Of a stretch of 64,000 nucleotides of DNA, positions 38,706 to 47,849 are shown piece after piece. A model generated the notes under the pieces. That model was not told the origin of the DNA. It saw only the letters and a program-made list of their open reading frames with translations, and made no database searches. Origin of the DNA: CAVPMW01 sp963706515 (GTDB lineage: Bacteria; Chloroflexota; Anaerolineae; Anaerolineales; UBA4823); contig CAVPMW010000010.1 of NCBI GenBank assembly GCA_963706515.1, positions 310,001 through 374,000 of the forward strand, written 5' to 3'. The position numbers and the translations under genes are program-made. Numbering within the stretch: position 1 is the stretch's first letter; each line of letters opens with the position of its first letter.

Positions 38706-39041
38706 TTCTACATAAAATCGAAACCCCTCGGATTATCGGAAACGATGAAAAAAAATTAGGTAGTCGATTGCCGGTATGCAGATAGGGCGGGCGTTCGCCC
38801 GCCCTACACCCCTATTTCCGGACCATTTTTCCTTCAACTGCGTTACTCCTAATATTATTAGTAGGACTAACGCAGTCCAAAAGGAGTTACTTCACTGCAA
38901 TCTTCGGACTTTTCCCCTTCATCTGCGTAATTTTTAATTAAATGAATTTGCACGCGAAGCGAAAATCTTTAGGATAGATACCAATTTCCTATATCAATAT
39001 CCAATCGGTATTATTTAGTTCATTTGTATCCGGGAGGAGGA
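38706..39041. other. 336-bp intergenic region with two inverted repeats, no gene
   Basis: No coding signal is seen. TAGGGCGGGCG-TT-CGCCCGCCCTA (38783-38806) is a perfect 11-bp palindrome of a kind common as dispersed intergenic repeats. At 38837-38876, ACTGCGTTACTCCTA pairs with TAGGACTAACGCAGT with one mismatch. Either may end transcription of the DinB operon coming from the right. Confidence 0.5.
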
Positions 39042-39530
39042 TTAATCGGGGTTATAAAAGATGAAATCCATATCTCCCGGTGATCTGCCATAACCGGTAA
39101 GGATGGCGGCAGCTTCGCTGCGATGCTGCATGCCGTGTAAGATGATGTGGGCCAGCATTTGGTAGATGGCATATTGGTGTTCAACCCCGCGGCGATCGCT
39201 GACTTCAACGATCTTGCTCAAATCAGCATCGTTGGAAAGAAGGAGGAAGTTGTGCATTGAACCGGCTTCGCTCTCCCAACGAATTTTGATCGAATTGAGG
39301 GTTGGGAATTCTTCGAGAAGAGGAATTCCTGGCGGCAGGGTTTGTCTTTCGGCAAGGTTACGCCAGACCCACTCGGTGCGCAGCATGTGAAAGAGCAAAT
39401 TCTGCAGGCTTCCATGGCTAAATGGAGTAGTGCCTAAAAGCTGCCCCTGATCGAGCTGGCTCGCACCTTCGAGAATATGGCGGTTTGCCCATTGGTTATA
39501 GGCGAACAACCTGGTAAGCAGCTCTTTCAT
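39042..39530 (-). CDS. DinB family (metal-dependent four-helix) protein
   Basis: ATG 39530 (MKELLTRLFAYNQWANRHIL) has GGAGG upstream. The 162-residue protein has the DinB metal histidines: H in LLFHMLRTEWVW, and the pair in LAHIILHGMQHRSEAAAIL. The YNQWAN entry helix is typical. DinB/YfiT proteins are metal-dependent transferases in thiol biology or unknown stress proteins. It overlaps the upstream regulator by four bases (ATGA) and so belongs to the molybdate/tungstate-linked run. Confidence 0.86.
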   Translation of the reverse strand: MKELLTRLFAYNQWANRHILEGASQLDQGQLLGTTPFSHGSLQNLLFHMLRTEWVWRNLAERQTLPPGIPLLEEFPTLNSIKIRWESEAGSMHNFLLLSNDADLSKIVEVSDRRGVEHQYAIYQMLAHIILHGMQHRSEAAAILTGYGRSPGDMDFIFYNPD

Positions 39531-40633
39531 CCCCAGAGGCCTCCGATCCATCTTAATAACCCTGTCTCTTCGGTATTGTATCCGGCAAAGCTGCTGATTG
39601 CTGCGCGCGCTTCTTTTTGAGATAGCCAGCTAGCGAGGCCGGCAATCGAAGGAAGCTCTAGATTTGGCTCAGGTATAACCAAATCATAGCGTTCCTTGAC
39701 CAGAAAGATAAAATCCAGCCCAAAATCGGCGGCAATCGCCTCCAGGCCGAAGCCTACATCCGCCTGACCTTGCACGATTGCTGAGGCTACCTCGGTATGC
39801 GTCATTTTCTCAGTGGCAAATCCCTGGATCAAGCTGGTATTTATAGACAGCTTGCGCAGAGCTGCATCCAGCCAGACGCGCGTTCCGGAGCCAGCCTGGC
39901 GGTTGATGAAGCGCAGGCCGGGTTGGGTAAGGTCCTGCAATCCAGTAATTGACGCGGGATTGTTCTGGGGAAGGATCAAGCCAAGGTTCCGGTGGGCTAG
40001 AGTGAGCAATGCGACGCGCTTGCCTGGGAGCAAGCGGCGTATAAAGGGGACGTTATAGCTGTCGCTCTCCTCGTCCCAGAGGTGGCAGCCAGCCAGGTCG
40101 GCTTTGCCTTCTGCCAGGGCGATCAAGCCGCCGAGGCTGCCGGTAAAGCCGAGCTGCAGCGAAAATGATGGGACGATTTCGGGAAAATGGCTAGAGAGCC
40201 AGGCCAGGGCTGGATCGTGACTGCCTGCAAAACGCAAAATATGATTTTGACTGGGCATCGGCTGAAGTCTGATGACCTGCCAGCGTTCCAGGGCTTGTTG
40301 AAAGGCTGCCGCAGCATCTTGCGGGGTATAACCCGAGGTGATGATTTCGAGGAGAAATGCCTCGCAGCGGTGGATGAGGTTGAGACGCTGCAAGATTGTC
40401 TCGCCTCCCGGCTGGAGAGATTTGATGACGTGGGTGCCCTGCCCGACGTGACTGACAATCAAACCCTGCCGTGCCAGCTCCTGGTAGGCGCGCTGGACGG
40501 TTCCCAGCGTACAGTCCCATTCGGCGGTCATCTGGCGCAAAGAGGGGAGGCGATCGCCGGGTTTCAACCTCCCATCCAGCATTTGTTGGCGGATTGCCTC
40601 ACTGATTTTCTGGTACAGATAATTGTCTTCCAT
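39527..40633 (-). CDS. GntR-type regulator with periplasmic-binding-like oxyanion-sensing domain
   Basis: The start is ATG 40633, six bases inside a TTG alternative. Residues 1-70 form a GntR winged helix (LKPGDRLPSLRQMTAEWDCT, LGTVQRAYQELARQGLI). Residues about 130-360 form a PBP-like domain (LRFAGSHDPALAWLSSHFPE, LAGCHLWDEESDSYNVPFIR, FINRQAGSGTRVWLDAALR). This fusion is known from regulators of molybdate/tungstate uptake and cofactor genes. Its position directly beside the TupBCA genes suggests it senses the oxyanion and controls them. DNA targets are not identified. Confidence 0.82.
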   Translation of the reverse strand: MEDNYLYQKISEAIRQQMLDGRLKPGDRLPSLRQMTAEWDCTLGTVQRAYQELARQGLIVSHVGQGTHVIKSLQPGGETILQRLNLIHRCEAFLLEIITSGYTPQDAAAAFQQALERWQVIRLQPMPSQNHILRFAGSHDPALAWLSSHFPEIVPSFSLQLGFTGSLGGLIALAEGKADLAGCHLWDEESDSYNVPFIRRLLPGKRVALLTLAHRNLGLILPQNNPASITGLQDLTQPGLRFINRQAGSGTRVWLDAALRKLSINTSLIQGFATEKMTHTEVASAIVQGQADVGFGLEAIAADFGLDFIFLVKERYDLVIPEPNLELPSIAGLASWLSQKEARAAISSFAGYNTEETGLLRWIGGLWG

Positions 40634-40635
40634 GC

Positions 40636-40990
40636 TCAATCCATCTTAATCGGTACCCAACACTCGCTTTGCCATTCGACATAAAGCACCGGTCGTCCTT
40701 CACGGCGGGCTGGGCGGAGTTTATCGGCCAATACCGGCCCAGCGAGGACCGGCTTACCGTCCAGGGTGTAGATCTCTCCAATCCCGATGGACAGAACTGC
40801 GGCAACTTCTTGTAATCCGCTCAGTTCGCGGCTCCTACCAACGGACAGATAGCGCCCGTCCTCACCGGAGGCAGCCAGTCCAACCGCGGCCAGCGCGCCG
40901 ATAATGCCATCCTGGCTGCCGGCTAAGCCTCCGATTAGGAGGTTGAATTGATAGGCAAGCGCACGCGCTGCGGATCGAGTGACGAGTTCC
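40636..40990 (-). pseudogene. Fragment resembling the TiaS/DUF1743-like domain
   Basis: In this frame the minus strand reads TRSAARALAYQFNLLIGGLA, then GSQDGIIGALAAVGLAASGE, and ends VEWQSECWVPIKMD at a TGA that overlaps the regulator start. The G-x-IGALAAVG element and context resemble the ferredoxin-like domain of archaeal TiaS and bacterial homologues. No start or N-terminal half is present; it joins abruptly to the storage-protein-like fragment upstream. Function is unknown and the match is by memory only. Confidence 0.4.
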
Positions 40991-41333
40991 GTCTGGACGC
41001 GCCGCCCAAACCCAGCTTTGCCAGGACACCGGTCGGCATCCCCAGGTCGAGGGCGATAGCATAGACGTGCCGGCTGCGCGTCCCGCCGCCGGTCATCACC
41101 AGGAGCTGGTAATCTGGGCGGGCAGCCACAATCTCTTGCAGCAAGGGCAGGACGACCTCCCGGCCGCGGTCGATGATGCTGTGACCGCCCAGCTTGACCA
41201 CGTTTAATTTTGGCAGAGGGCGCAAGACATGCTCACTATCGGTGCCAGCCAGTAATTTTTTATCCATCAGCGATTCCGCCATGAGCGGAGTCTGGATATG
41301 CAAACGCCCTGATTCATCTCGATACAAGCTCAT
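40991..41333 (-). pseudogene. Molybdenum-storage-protein-like amino-acid-kinase-fold protein, N-terminal half only
   Basis: It starts MSLYRDESGRLHIQTPLMAE, then LPKLNVVKLGGHSIIDRGRE, VVLPLLQEIVAARPDYQLLV, MTGGGTRSRHVYAIALDLGM and PTGVLAKLG. This is close to MosA/MosB of Azotobacter (VIKIGGQSVIDRG, GTGAGTRARHLYSI, AGVLAQLG). After about 113 residues the similarity stops, where a full MoSto chain has about 270. MoSto stores molybdate or tungstate as polyoxometalate clusters using ATP. The adjoining TupBCA genes fit this role, but the copy here looks truncated by a deletion or misassembly. Confidence 0.65.
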
Positions 41334-41393
41334 GAGTCAATCCTAAGTCAAAAGTCTACAACCCGGCTATTGTACTGTAAATCCTCAAGGTAA

Positions 41394-42350
41394 TTATCCT
41401 CCGTGGGCAGCTTTCCAGGGGGCTGAGCTGGGTGTGAAGAGCGTTTGTCCGAAGTCGGCGACTCCAAACTGTGAGATCTTTTCCTGGACTGGAACGGAGA
41501 TGATCCAGTCGATGAACTGTGTCGCCAGGTCTGCGTGGATGTTCGGGTTCTTCTGCGGATCGACGGCAATTACACCGTAAGGGTTGAACAAATCTTTGTC
41601 CCCCTCAACCAGTAACTCAGCTGTGAGACCTTGTTTGGTACGGGCCAGGTAAGTCGCGCGATCGCTGAGGGTATAAGCCTGCTGCTCGTCTGCCATGCTG
41701 AGCACCTCACCCATACCCTGCCCGGCAGAGACGTACCAATCGCCTTTTGGCTCGATGGCTGCCTTCTTCCAGATGGAAAGCTCCTTAGCGTTGGTGCCGG
41801 AGTTATCCCCCCGGGATACAAATTTAGACTGGCTGTCCGCGATTTTCTTGAATGCCTCAACTGCGCTGGTCGTCCCCTTGATCCCGGCTGGATCGCTGGC
41901 GGGTCCGACGATAACGAAATCGTTATACATTACGTCTTCCCGGCGAGTTCCATGACCTGCCTTCATGAAGTCGGCTTCTGCGGCTGGCGAATGGACCAGC
42001 AAGACGTCCGCGTTGCCATCCTCACCCAGCTTGAGCGCCTGACCGCTGCCGACAGCGATCACGTCAATTTTTGCCCCGAACTGCTTTTCAAAATCCGGGA
42101 GCAGGTAGTCGAGCAGACCAGAATCCTGGGTGGAGGTGGTAGTAGCCAGGATTAACTTTTTCTCCCCACTGGCAGGCGCCTGGGTTGCGGCGGGAGGTTG
42201 GGTAGGAGCCGGTGCATTCGGCGGAACCGTCGGTTGTACCGTCGGTTGTACCTGGGGCGCCTGGGTCGGCTGCACCGCAGCGGTACAACCTGTGACGAAC
42301 AAAAGGATTACCAACAAACTATAGACGAGCGGGGAAAGCTTCTTGTACAT
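41394..42350 (-). CDS. tupA: Tungstate ABC transporter substrate-binding lipoprotein
   Basis: The 318-residue protein has a lipobox (LFVTGC) and a Pro/Thr/Gln-rich linker. The mature domain begins KLILATTTSTQDSGLLDYLL, the TupA signature (TTTSTxDSGLL). Further TupA features are VLLVHSPAAEADFMKAGHG, the oxyanion contact FVSRGDNSGTNAKELSIWKK and YTLSDRATYLARTK. TupA binds tungstate very tightly, and some homologues bind molybdate. It follows the ATPase gene within 51 bases. Confidence 0.92.
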   Translation of the reverse strand: MYKKLSPLVYSLLVILLFVTGCTAAVQPTQAPQVQPTVQPTVPPNAPAPTQPPAATQAPASGEKKLILATTTSTQDSGLLDYLLPDFEKQFGAKIDVIAVGSGQALKLGEDGNADVLLVHSPAAEADFMKAGHGTRREDVMYNDFVIVGPASDPAGIKGTTSAVEAFKKIADSQSKFVSRGDNSGTNAKELSIWKKAAIEPKGDWYVSAGQGMGEVLSMADEQQAYTLSDRATYLARTKQGLTAELLVEGDKDLFNPYGVIAVDPQKNPNIHADLATQFIDWIISVPVQEKISQFGVADFGQTLFTPSSAPWKAAHGG

Positions 42351-42401
42351 CGTTATCTCCTTCGAAAAATTTATTTTCCTATCTAAACTGATGTCGGTGA
42401 G

Positions 42402-43136
42402 TCAATACACCATCTCACCCTCGATAAACGCACGTGTGCGCGGGTCTTTTGGGTTATGGAAGATTACCGAGGTCTCGTCGATCTCGACCAGCCTGCCCGC
42501 CAAAATAAAAGCAGTGCGCTGCGCCATCCGGCGTGCTTGAAAGACGTTGTGGGTGACCAGCACGATGGTGGTGCCTTGCTCCTGGTTCACCTGGCGAACG
42601 ATCTGCTCGATAAGGGTGACGTTATACGGGTCCAGGTTTGCCGTAGGCTCATCCAGCAACAGCACTCCTGGGCGTAAGATGATTGCCCGCGCCAGGGCAA
42701 CCCGCTGAGCTTCTCCTCCGGAAAGGGTGCGAGCATCCTGGTGAGAGAGCTCAGCCAGTCCAACCTGGTTGAGGACGGACTCCACTGCGGCATGCGCATC
42801 GCGCACCCCGCGCAAGCGCAAGCCGTAACTGACGTTATCCCAAACTTTATGGTTCAACAGCATAGGTCGCTGGAAAACGGTCGTGACCCGCCTGCGCATC
42901 TCAAGAGGCATTTCAGAGCCCGCCTCGAAGATTGTGCCTTCAAATTCGATCCGGCCGCGGGTTGGCGTCTCCAGGAAGTTCAGCATCCTGAGCAAGGTGC
43001 TCTTGCCCGCACCGCTGGGACCAACGATCGTCAAAATCTCACCACGCTTAACCGTCAATGAATCGATGGACAAGACTACCCGGCTCTGGTACTCTTTTTC
43101 GACGTGATCCAGCCGGTACACATCGGAATCATTCAT
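42402..43136 (-). CDS. tupC: Tungstate ABC transporter ATP-binding protein
   Basis: ATG 43136 overlaps the permease stop by eight bases. The approximately 244-residue ATPase has Walker A GPSGAGKST, Q-loop VFQRPMLLNHKVWDNV, signature LSGGEAQRVALARAI, Walker B LLLDEPTANLD and the switch His in VLVTHNVFQARRMA. It energises uptake through TupB, and the gene order B-C-A is the usual one. Confidence 0.9.
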   Translation of the reverse strand: MNDSDVYRLDHVEKEYQSRVVLSIDSLTVKRGEILTIVGPSGAGKSTLLRMLNFLETPTRGRIEFEGTIFEAGSEMPLEMRRRVTTVFQRPMLLNHKVWDNVSYGLRLRGVRDAHAAVESVLNQVGLAELSHQDARTLSGGEAQRVALARAIILRPGVLLLDEPTANLDPYNVTLIEQIVRQVNQEQGTTIVLVTHNVFQARRMAQRTAFILAGRLVEIDETSVIFHNPKDPRTRAFIEGEMVY

Positions 43137-43791
43137 CCACATCTCTGCCTTGCAGGCGCAGCATCGCCGCATTGATGATGAAGGCGATTGCCAGCAGCAG
43201 CACGCCTAAGGTGAGGGCAAGGGAGAAGTTCCCCATGCGCGTCTCCAGGACGATTGCCGTGGTCATTACCCGGGTCTCGTGGGCAATGTTACCGCCCACC
43301 AGCATGACCGCGCCCACTTCTGAGATGATCCCGCCGAAGCCGGCGATGATGGCGACAACCACACCCACGCGAGCCTCCCACAGCACCGCCTGGGCTGCCT
43401 GGCGCTCAGTGGCGCCGAGAGACAGCACCTGCTGGCGCAGGTGTCGATCTACACCAAGTATTGCAGCCATCGTAAAGCCGGCGATCAGTGGAAAGGCGAT
43501 GATGATTTGTGCCAGGATCATCGCTCCCGGCGTAAAGAGCTGGGGAACGAAAGATAAATTCAAACGCCCCAGTGGGCTCGAGCGTGAAAGAAACAGGTAC
43601 ACAAACAGCCCGATCACCACCGGAGGGAAACCCATGCCGGTATATAAGAAAGCCATTGCTGCCCGGCGACCGGCAAACCGCCGCAAACCCAGGAAAACTC
43701 CCGTCGGCACGCCCAAAATCGTACTGATCAGCAGTGCGGTTCCGGAGACATAAAATGTCAGCAGCAGGATCTCAGATAAATCAGCAAACAT
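43129..43791 (-). CDS. tupB: Tungstate ABC transporter permease
   Basis: I start at ATG 43791 (MFADLSEILLLTFYVSGTAL). The 220-residue permease has five to six membrane helices and the EAA-type loop around LGATERQAAQAVLWEARVGV. It also has the TupB-like segments GMGFPPVVIGLFVYLFLSR and GGIISEVGAVMLVGGNIAHE. It is first in the tupBCA order. A far longer upstream extension is open but lacks conserved sequence. Confidence 0.9.
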   Translation of the reverse strand: MFADLSEILLLTFYVSGTALLISTILGVPTGVFLGLRRFAGRRAAMAFLYTGMGFPPVVIGLFVYLFLSRSSPLGRLNLSFVPQLFTPGAMILAQIIIAFPLIAGFTMAAILGVDRHLRQQVLSLGATERQAAQAVLWEARVGVVVAIIAGFGGIISEVGAVMLVGGNIAHETRVMTTAIVLETRMGNFSLALTLGVLLLAIAFIINAAMLRLQGRDVDE

Positions 43792-43877
43792 GGGGGTTGT
43801 ATACTTGTAGCGGGACAAGTATAAATTGAATCCCCCTGAATGTACAGTCGTGTTCGGGATTAGTTCAAACCCCTTAC

Positions 43878-44339
43878 TCAGGGGTGATGATCCCACGAAT
43901 TTTCGAATCTTAATATTCGCTTTTGGATGTATCCGATGTATGGATCTGCGGCAGGTCTTTTTTCTTTGACTAACCGCATCGCTTCTTCGGCGGTGAAGCC
44001 CATGCCGATCAGGATGCAGCTGGCCATAGCGACACTGCGGTGGATGCCATAATGGCAATGAACGAGCACTGCAGCTCCGGAGCGGACGACCGGGAGGGCT
44101 GCTTCGACGCCGCGCTCCAGCACACCAATCGGTATCGGTGTCAACGGTGAGTCCATGGTTGGCAGCCAAAGCAGCTTTAATGGCGGCTGGCTCAATTCTT
44201 TTGCCGGCCGGAGCCAGTGCATGGATAGGATCAAGCGAATATTGAGCGCAAGTAGATATTCCACATGGCTCGCTTCAGGCCAGGCAGAAACAAATAAATA
44301 CTCGGTGATTTGCGAAATATTGCGCATGCAGGCTGCCAT
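43878..44339 (-). CDS. Dual-specificity protein phosphatase-like protein
   Basis: The 153-residue protein carries the cysteine phosphatase loop VHCHYGIHRSVAMA (HCx5R) and an upstream general-acid region (LPTMDSPLTPIPIGVLERGV). It resembles compact dual-specificity phosphatases (MRNISQITEYLFVSAWPEAS entry; AEEAMRLVKEKRPAADPYIG tail). It could dephosphorylate proteins, lipids or sugars. A shorter start at 44327 is possible. It lies upstream of tupB on the same strand but 86 bases away. Confidence 0.85.
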   Translation of the reverse strand: MAACMRNISQITEYLFVSAWPEASHVEYLLALNIRLILSMHWLRPAKELSQPPLKLLWLPTMDSPLTPIPIGVLERGVEAALPVVRSGAAVLVHCHYGIHRSVAMASCILIGMGFTAEEAMRLVKEKRPAADPYIGYIQKRILRFENSWDHHP

Positions 44340-44456
44340 GTGTAAAAGGGTAAGCCGGTCTACTCGGAGACTGCCCGAAACGATCAGACGTGCACCTGGG
44401 ATATAATTCCAGAAAGGTCCAAAAGATTAAACTAAATCTGACCGCAAACCATTGAG

Positions 44457-46043
44457 ATGCAACCGCCGGAGGCTTTGACGAGAAGCCGATTAACTATACC
44501 AGAAATTCTCTTTGCCGTTCTGGCGGCTGGACTGAGCGTCTGGATGGCCTATCGCGCTACATCCTTGTATGGGCCGGGCGTCTCATCTGACGGTGTGTAT
44601 TATCTCTCGACTGCAGATCAATTTGCCCAGCATGGGGCGTTTTTCGATTACAAAGGGGATCCATTGGTGGATTTTCCGCCACTGTATCCCTTGCTGCTCG
44701 GTCTGGCATCCTGGCTCAGTGGAAAATCTCCGTTCGTTTGGGGTTGGGCGGTCAACATTGCCAGCATGGGTCTGCTCGTGATCAGTGCAGCCTGGTTGTT
44801 CAAGCGAGCTCTGCCTGAAAATGCCTTATGGACATACCTGGGTACGGCTGCTACGGGATTGTTCCTGGCATTCCAAACCCTGGCGGCAAACATTGCGACC
44901 GACCTGATCTTTATCCTGCTCCTCGTCTGGTTCTGCCTGGCTGCTCAGAATTATCTGAGCAAAAAGTCCATCGTCTGGCTCGGCGTGCTGACAGCAATTG
45001 CTGCGGCAGAGAGCATGCTGCGCTGGATTGGTCTGGCTTTCGTCCTGGCAGAAGTCATCCTCATCCTTATTGCGAACCGCCGGCAGCTGCGCCAGGGTAT
45101 CCTGCATAGCCTGGTGTTTGGTGGGCTGGCTGTCCTTCCATTTCTCCTATGGACGATCGGGAGGAATTATCTGGATTATGGGACGATGATGGGAGGCCGC
45201 GCCTCAAATCCGGTGTCCACCCTGGAAAACCTGCGCCTTTCAGCAGAGAAAATCCGTTATTGGTTTTTGCCTGAGAACGGGCAGGTCCAGATAGGTATTC
45301 TGATCCTGGTAGTCTTATTAATAATTTTTGTGCTGGTCATTAACCATAAACAAGACTGGCTGCGCTGGCTGGACCGTTTACGGGATTACCGCATCCTTCC
45401 GGTGCTGGTGGTCACCTTGGCATACTTCGCTGCGATGGTGGTGACAGCTTTCCCCTGGGATCATTACGAGATCCTGGATGACCGCTACCAGGCTCCGCTG
45501 TTCTTTGCAATGCTGATTATCTTCTTCTCCGGATGCGAGGAGCTCATCTTCTCCCATTTTTCGAACGGCAGACTGCGCGCGGTACAAGGTCTCGTGACCC
45601 TTCTCTTCGTGGGCTGGCTCGGTTTCTCGGCAGCCAGGACTGCAGGCTTCGTGCAGGCATCCAAAGAGCTTGGCGTAACCGTTTACAACCTGTATAACAC
45701 CAAAAAAATGGTGCGCTCAGGGTTTGTTGAAGCTCTGAAGAACACTAAATTTGACCAAAGCCTCCCGATTTACAGCAACGAGCCCGAAGCCGTTTATTTC
45801 TTTACCCGGCTGAGGGTGGGTCACTCTCCATTTGATCCGGATAATCTCCAGGCATCGATCGAAGATCTAAAGATGGCATACCCGAGCTGGCCTCCAGAGC
45901 CAAAAGCATATCTGGTGTGGTTTAAACCGAACCCAATGCGCAACCATTTACCCCTGGAGGATATTAAAGCGATTACCCTGCTGGACCCTCTTTACAAACA
46001 ATGGGATGGGGAAATTCTTCTCGTCAGTCCTAAGAACGAGTGA
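44457..46043 (+). CDS. GT39/ArnT-like membrane glycosyltransferase
   Basis: The 528-residue protein has about eleven membrane helices and an early acidic loop (SSDGVYYLSTADQFAQHGAF) followed by PPLYPLLLGLASWLSG. This is the PMT/ArnT pattern of polyprenyl-phosphate-sugar-dependent transferases. A soluble C-terminal part follows (NTKFDQSLPIYSNEPEAVYF). Its base composition matches its neighbours, unlike the GT39 gene at 10225. The acceptor is unknown. Confidence 0.72.
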   Translation: MQPPEALTRSRLTIPEILFAVLAAGLSVWMAYRATSLYGPGVSSDGVYYLSTADQFAQHGAFFDYKGDPLVDFPPLYPLLLGLASWLSGKSPFVWGWAVNIASMGLLVISAAWLFKRALPENALWTYLGTAATGLFLAFQTLAANIATDLIFILLLVWFCLAAQNYLSKKSIVWLGVLTAIAAAESMLRWIGLAFVLAEVILILIANRRQLRQGILHSLVFGGLAVLPFLLWTIGRNYLDYGTMMGGRASNPVSTLENLRLSAEKIRYWFLPENGQVQIGILILVVLLIIFVLVINHKQDWLRWLDRLRDYRILPVLVVTLAYFAAMVVTAFPWDHYEILDDRYQAPLFFAMLIIFFSGCEELIFSHFSNGRLRAVQGLVTLLFVGWLGFSAARTAGFVQASKELGVTVYNLYNTKKMVRSGFVEALKNTKFDQSLPIYSNEPEAVYFFTRLRVGHSPFDPDNLQASIEDLKMAYPSWPPEPKAYLVWFKPNPMRNHLPLEDIKAITLLDPLYKQWDGEILLVSPKNE

Positions 46044-46251
46044 GAAATTCCCACTCAAAAACCGTTTTGTATGCTGTGTACACGAGTTTTTCTGGTTTAA
46101 TCGTCAAAATTCCCCGCCTTTAACCATTGCAATTTGTGCAAAAAGGATATATCATATCTACATTGGCACGCCGCAACTATGGAAGCTACATCACGCTCGC
46201 TGCAGCCTGTTGAGGCAAATCCATATCTAAGGGGTCATAAGGAGTCCGAAC

Positions 46252-46446
46252 ATGGCATACAAGTACACGAATACAAAGGGTAAAGCTTATTACCTGCATG
46301 CCAAAGTGCGCGTCCTGAAGAGCGGGAAGAATCAAAGCCTGTATTACTTCGCCCAAACAGTGAAAGATGGTTCACTGGACGCCCTCCCGGCAGGGTATGT
46401 AGTCACCGAGAGCCCGAATGGACTGCCCTTGCTGAAGAAGAAATAG
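46252..46446 (+). CDS. Small conserved hypothetical protein (64 aa)
   Basis: ATG 46252 follows AAGGAG. The product is MAYKYTNTKGKAYYLHAKVR, then VLKSGKNQSLYYFAQTVKDG and a C-terminus with GLPLLKKK. It is basic, with alternating strands like a small beta-sheet domain. The good ribosome site and regular composition support a real gene. I know the type as a conserved small protein in Chloroflexota and other bacteria, without a function. Confidence 0.72.
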   Translation: MAYKYTNTKGKAYYLHAKVRVLKSGKNQSLYYFAQTVKDGSLDALPAGYVVTESPNGLPLLKKK

Positions 46447-46560
46447 CAAGACACAGCTCTACCAGAAATCGAGATACTTCGGTCAGGATTCTGATACGTC
46501 TTAGCGTCCCGTTTGTGCGGGCATGCTGAGCTAGTTTAGTATTCCTGGAAGCGAATAGGT

Positions 46561-46594
46561 ACCCTGGAGCTGGCTAAATTTGCTGCTCCAGGGT
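46561..46594 (-). terminator. 10-bp hairpin downstream of the aldolase gene
   Basis: ACCCTGGAGC (46561-46570) and GCTCCAGGGT (46585-46594) pair around a 14-base loop directly after the aldolase stop at 46606 (minus strand). No clear T run follows. Confidence 0.5.
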
Positions 46595-46605
46595 TCAACG
46601 CGCAT

Positions 46606-47580
46606 TTAATAATCCTTGTACCAATGAGGCGTTATCTCGGCTGATGCGAAATACTCTGTCCATGGGGTACCTGATTGGGAGCACAAATCATTCAACTGGG
46701 CTAACCGCTCGAGGGCGGTAGTTTGCAGGAATTTTGTCCGCTCCAAGCCTGCCAGGGTTATCGCCTCCTGCCAGACGGCGCGCCCAACAGCTACGCCTGT
46801 TGCCCCAGCATGGCAAGCGGCAGTAACCTGCTGAAGGTAGGTATCGAAATCCACCGCGGCTGATAGCAGGATCCACGGAACGTGGCTGGCTGAAGTGATC
46901 GCTGCGCAAGCCTGCTCCCATTCTCCTACATTTTTATCGCTTGTACCAATCAGCGGGAACTCGGCTTTCAAGATATCGATACCCAAAGGAGATAGACGGC
47001 GTGCGGTCTCGATAACGACTTCTTCCCGTTCAGCAGGAGGCAGGTGCTTGCTGTTGGCATCCAACGGATACGAAAGTGGTTCGAGCATCAAAGCCAGGTC
47101 TGCACCCCGGCAGCTAACTGCAACCTGGCGGACGAAGTCCTCGATTTCAGCCGCGGTCGGCGCGTTCGGGTGATAATAGACGAGCAGTTTTACCATGCTG
47201 GCTCCCATGCGCCGGGCTTTTTCGGGACTCCACCCCGGCAATAGCTGGCTCTGGCGTGCGGTAGGGTCGCCGCTGTAGCCGGTGGCTTCGAGAGCCACGA
47301 TCAATCCACGGTTTCCCGGGATGGTTCCGGCAGCGATTGCCTGACCTGCGCTGTACTCCGGATCCAATAGAACTGCTGTTGCCTCGCCAGCGAGGGCTGC
47401 GGTAACTTCAAGCTTGAAAGAAGTGAGGTCGGTGTCGCTTACCTGGGTTGGATTTTGCGGGTTTAAGGAACGCCGCAAGTTTTGACGGTGGTCAAGCGCC
47501 AGTACTGTAAAGGTCTTCGCGGGGCTTGTGCATTGCGCCAATCCGCGTAATTTTCCGATCGATAGCTGGGTTTTAGCCAT
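46606..47580 (-). CDS. Class I aldolase, LacD/YihT-like
   Basis: The 324-residue barrel protein opens KLRGLAQCTSPAKTFTVLAL then DHRQNLRR, the LacD-type first strand. The Schiff-base lysine is expected in GIDILKAEFPL, with the preceding strand MVKLLVYYHPNAPTA. GATGVAVGRAVWQEAI is the phosphate-binding end. Family members cleave tagatose-1,6-bisphosphate or sulfofructose-1-phosphate to a triose pair. The precise substrate is not settled by sequence; no sulfoglycolysis or tagatose genes are nearby. Confidence 0.78.
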   Translation of the reverse strand: MAKTQLSIGKLRGLAQCTSPAKTFTVLALDHRQNLRRSLNPQNPTQVSDTDLTSFKLEVTAALAGEATAVLLDPEYSAGQAIAAGTIPGNRGLIVALEATGYSGDPTARQSQLLPGWSPEKARRMGASMVKLLVYYHPNAPTAAEIEDFVRQVAVSCRGADLALMLEPLSYPLDANSKHLPPAEREEVVIETARRLSPLGIDILKAEFPLIGTSDKNVGEWEQACAAITSASHVPWILLSAAVDFDTYLQQVTAACHAGATGVAVGRAVWQEAITLAGLERTKFLQTTALERLAQLNDLCSQSGTPWTEYFASAEITPHWYKDY

Positions 47581-47849
47581 ATTTCCTCTCTCGGATGTAG
47601 GTGTGATTGATGGGACAAAATGGGATGATCTGCTGTTATTTTAACTCCGGTGAAGGGTCCTGTGGATACTTTCCAACAGGTTACCTGAGCTGCCAGGAGC
47701 TTCTTTACCGTCTCTTCACCTATCCCATTCCTTTATGGTAATATTAGAATCTGTCCAGGGGAAATAGCGAAAATAGTTCGGACAAATCATAATCGGGGAC
47801 TTGCTCAATGCTTTGCAGGTCCCAAAGGAATGAAAGGAAGGAAAATCGA

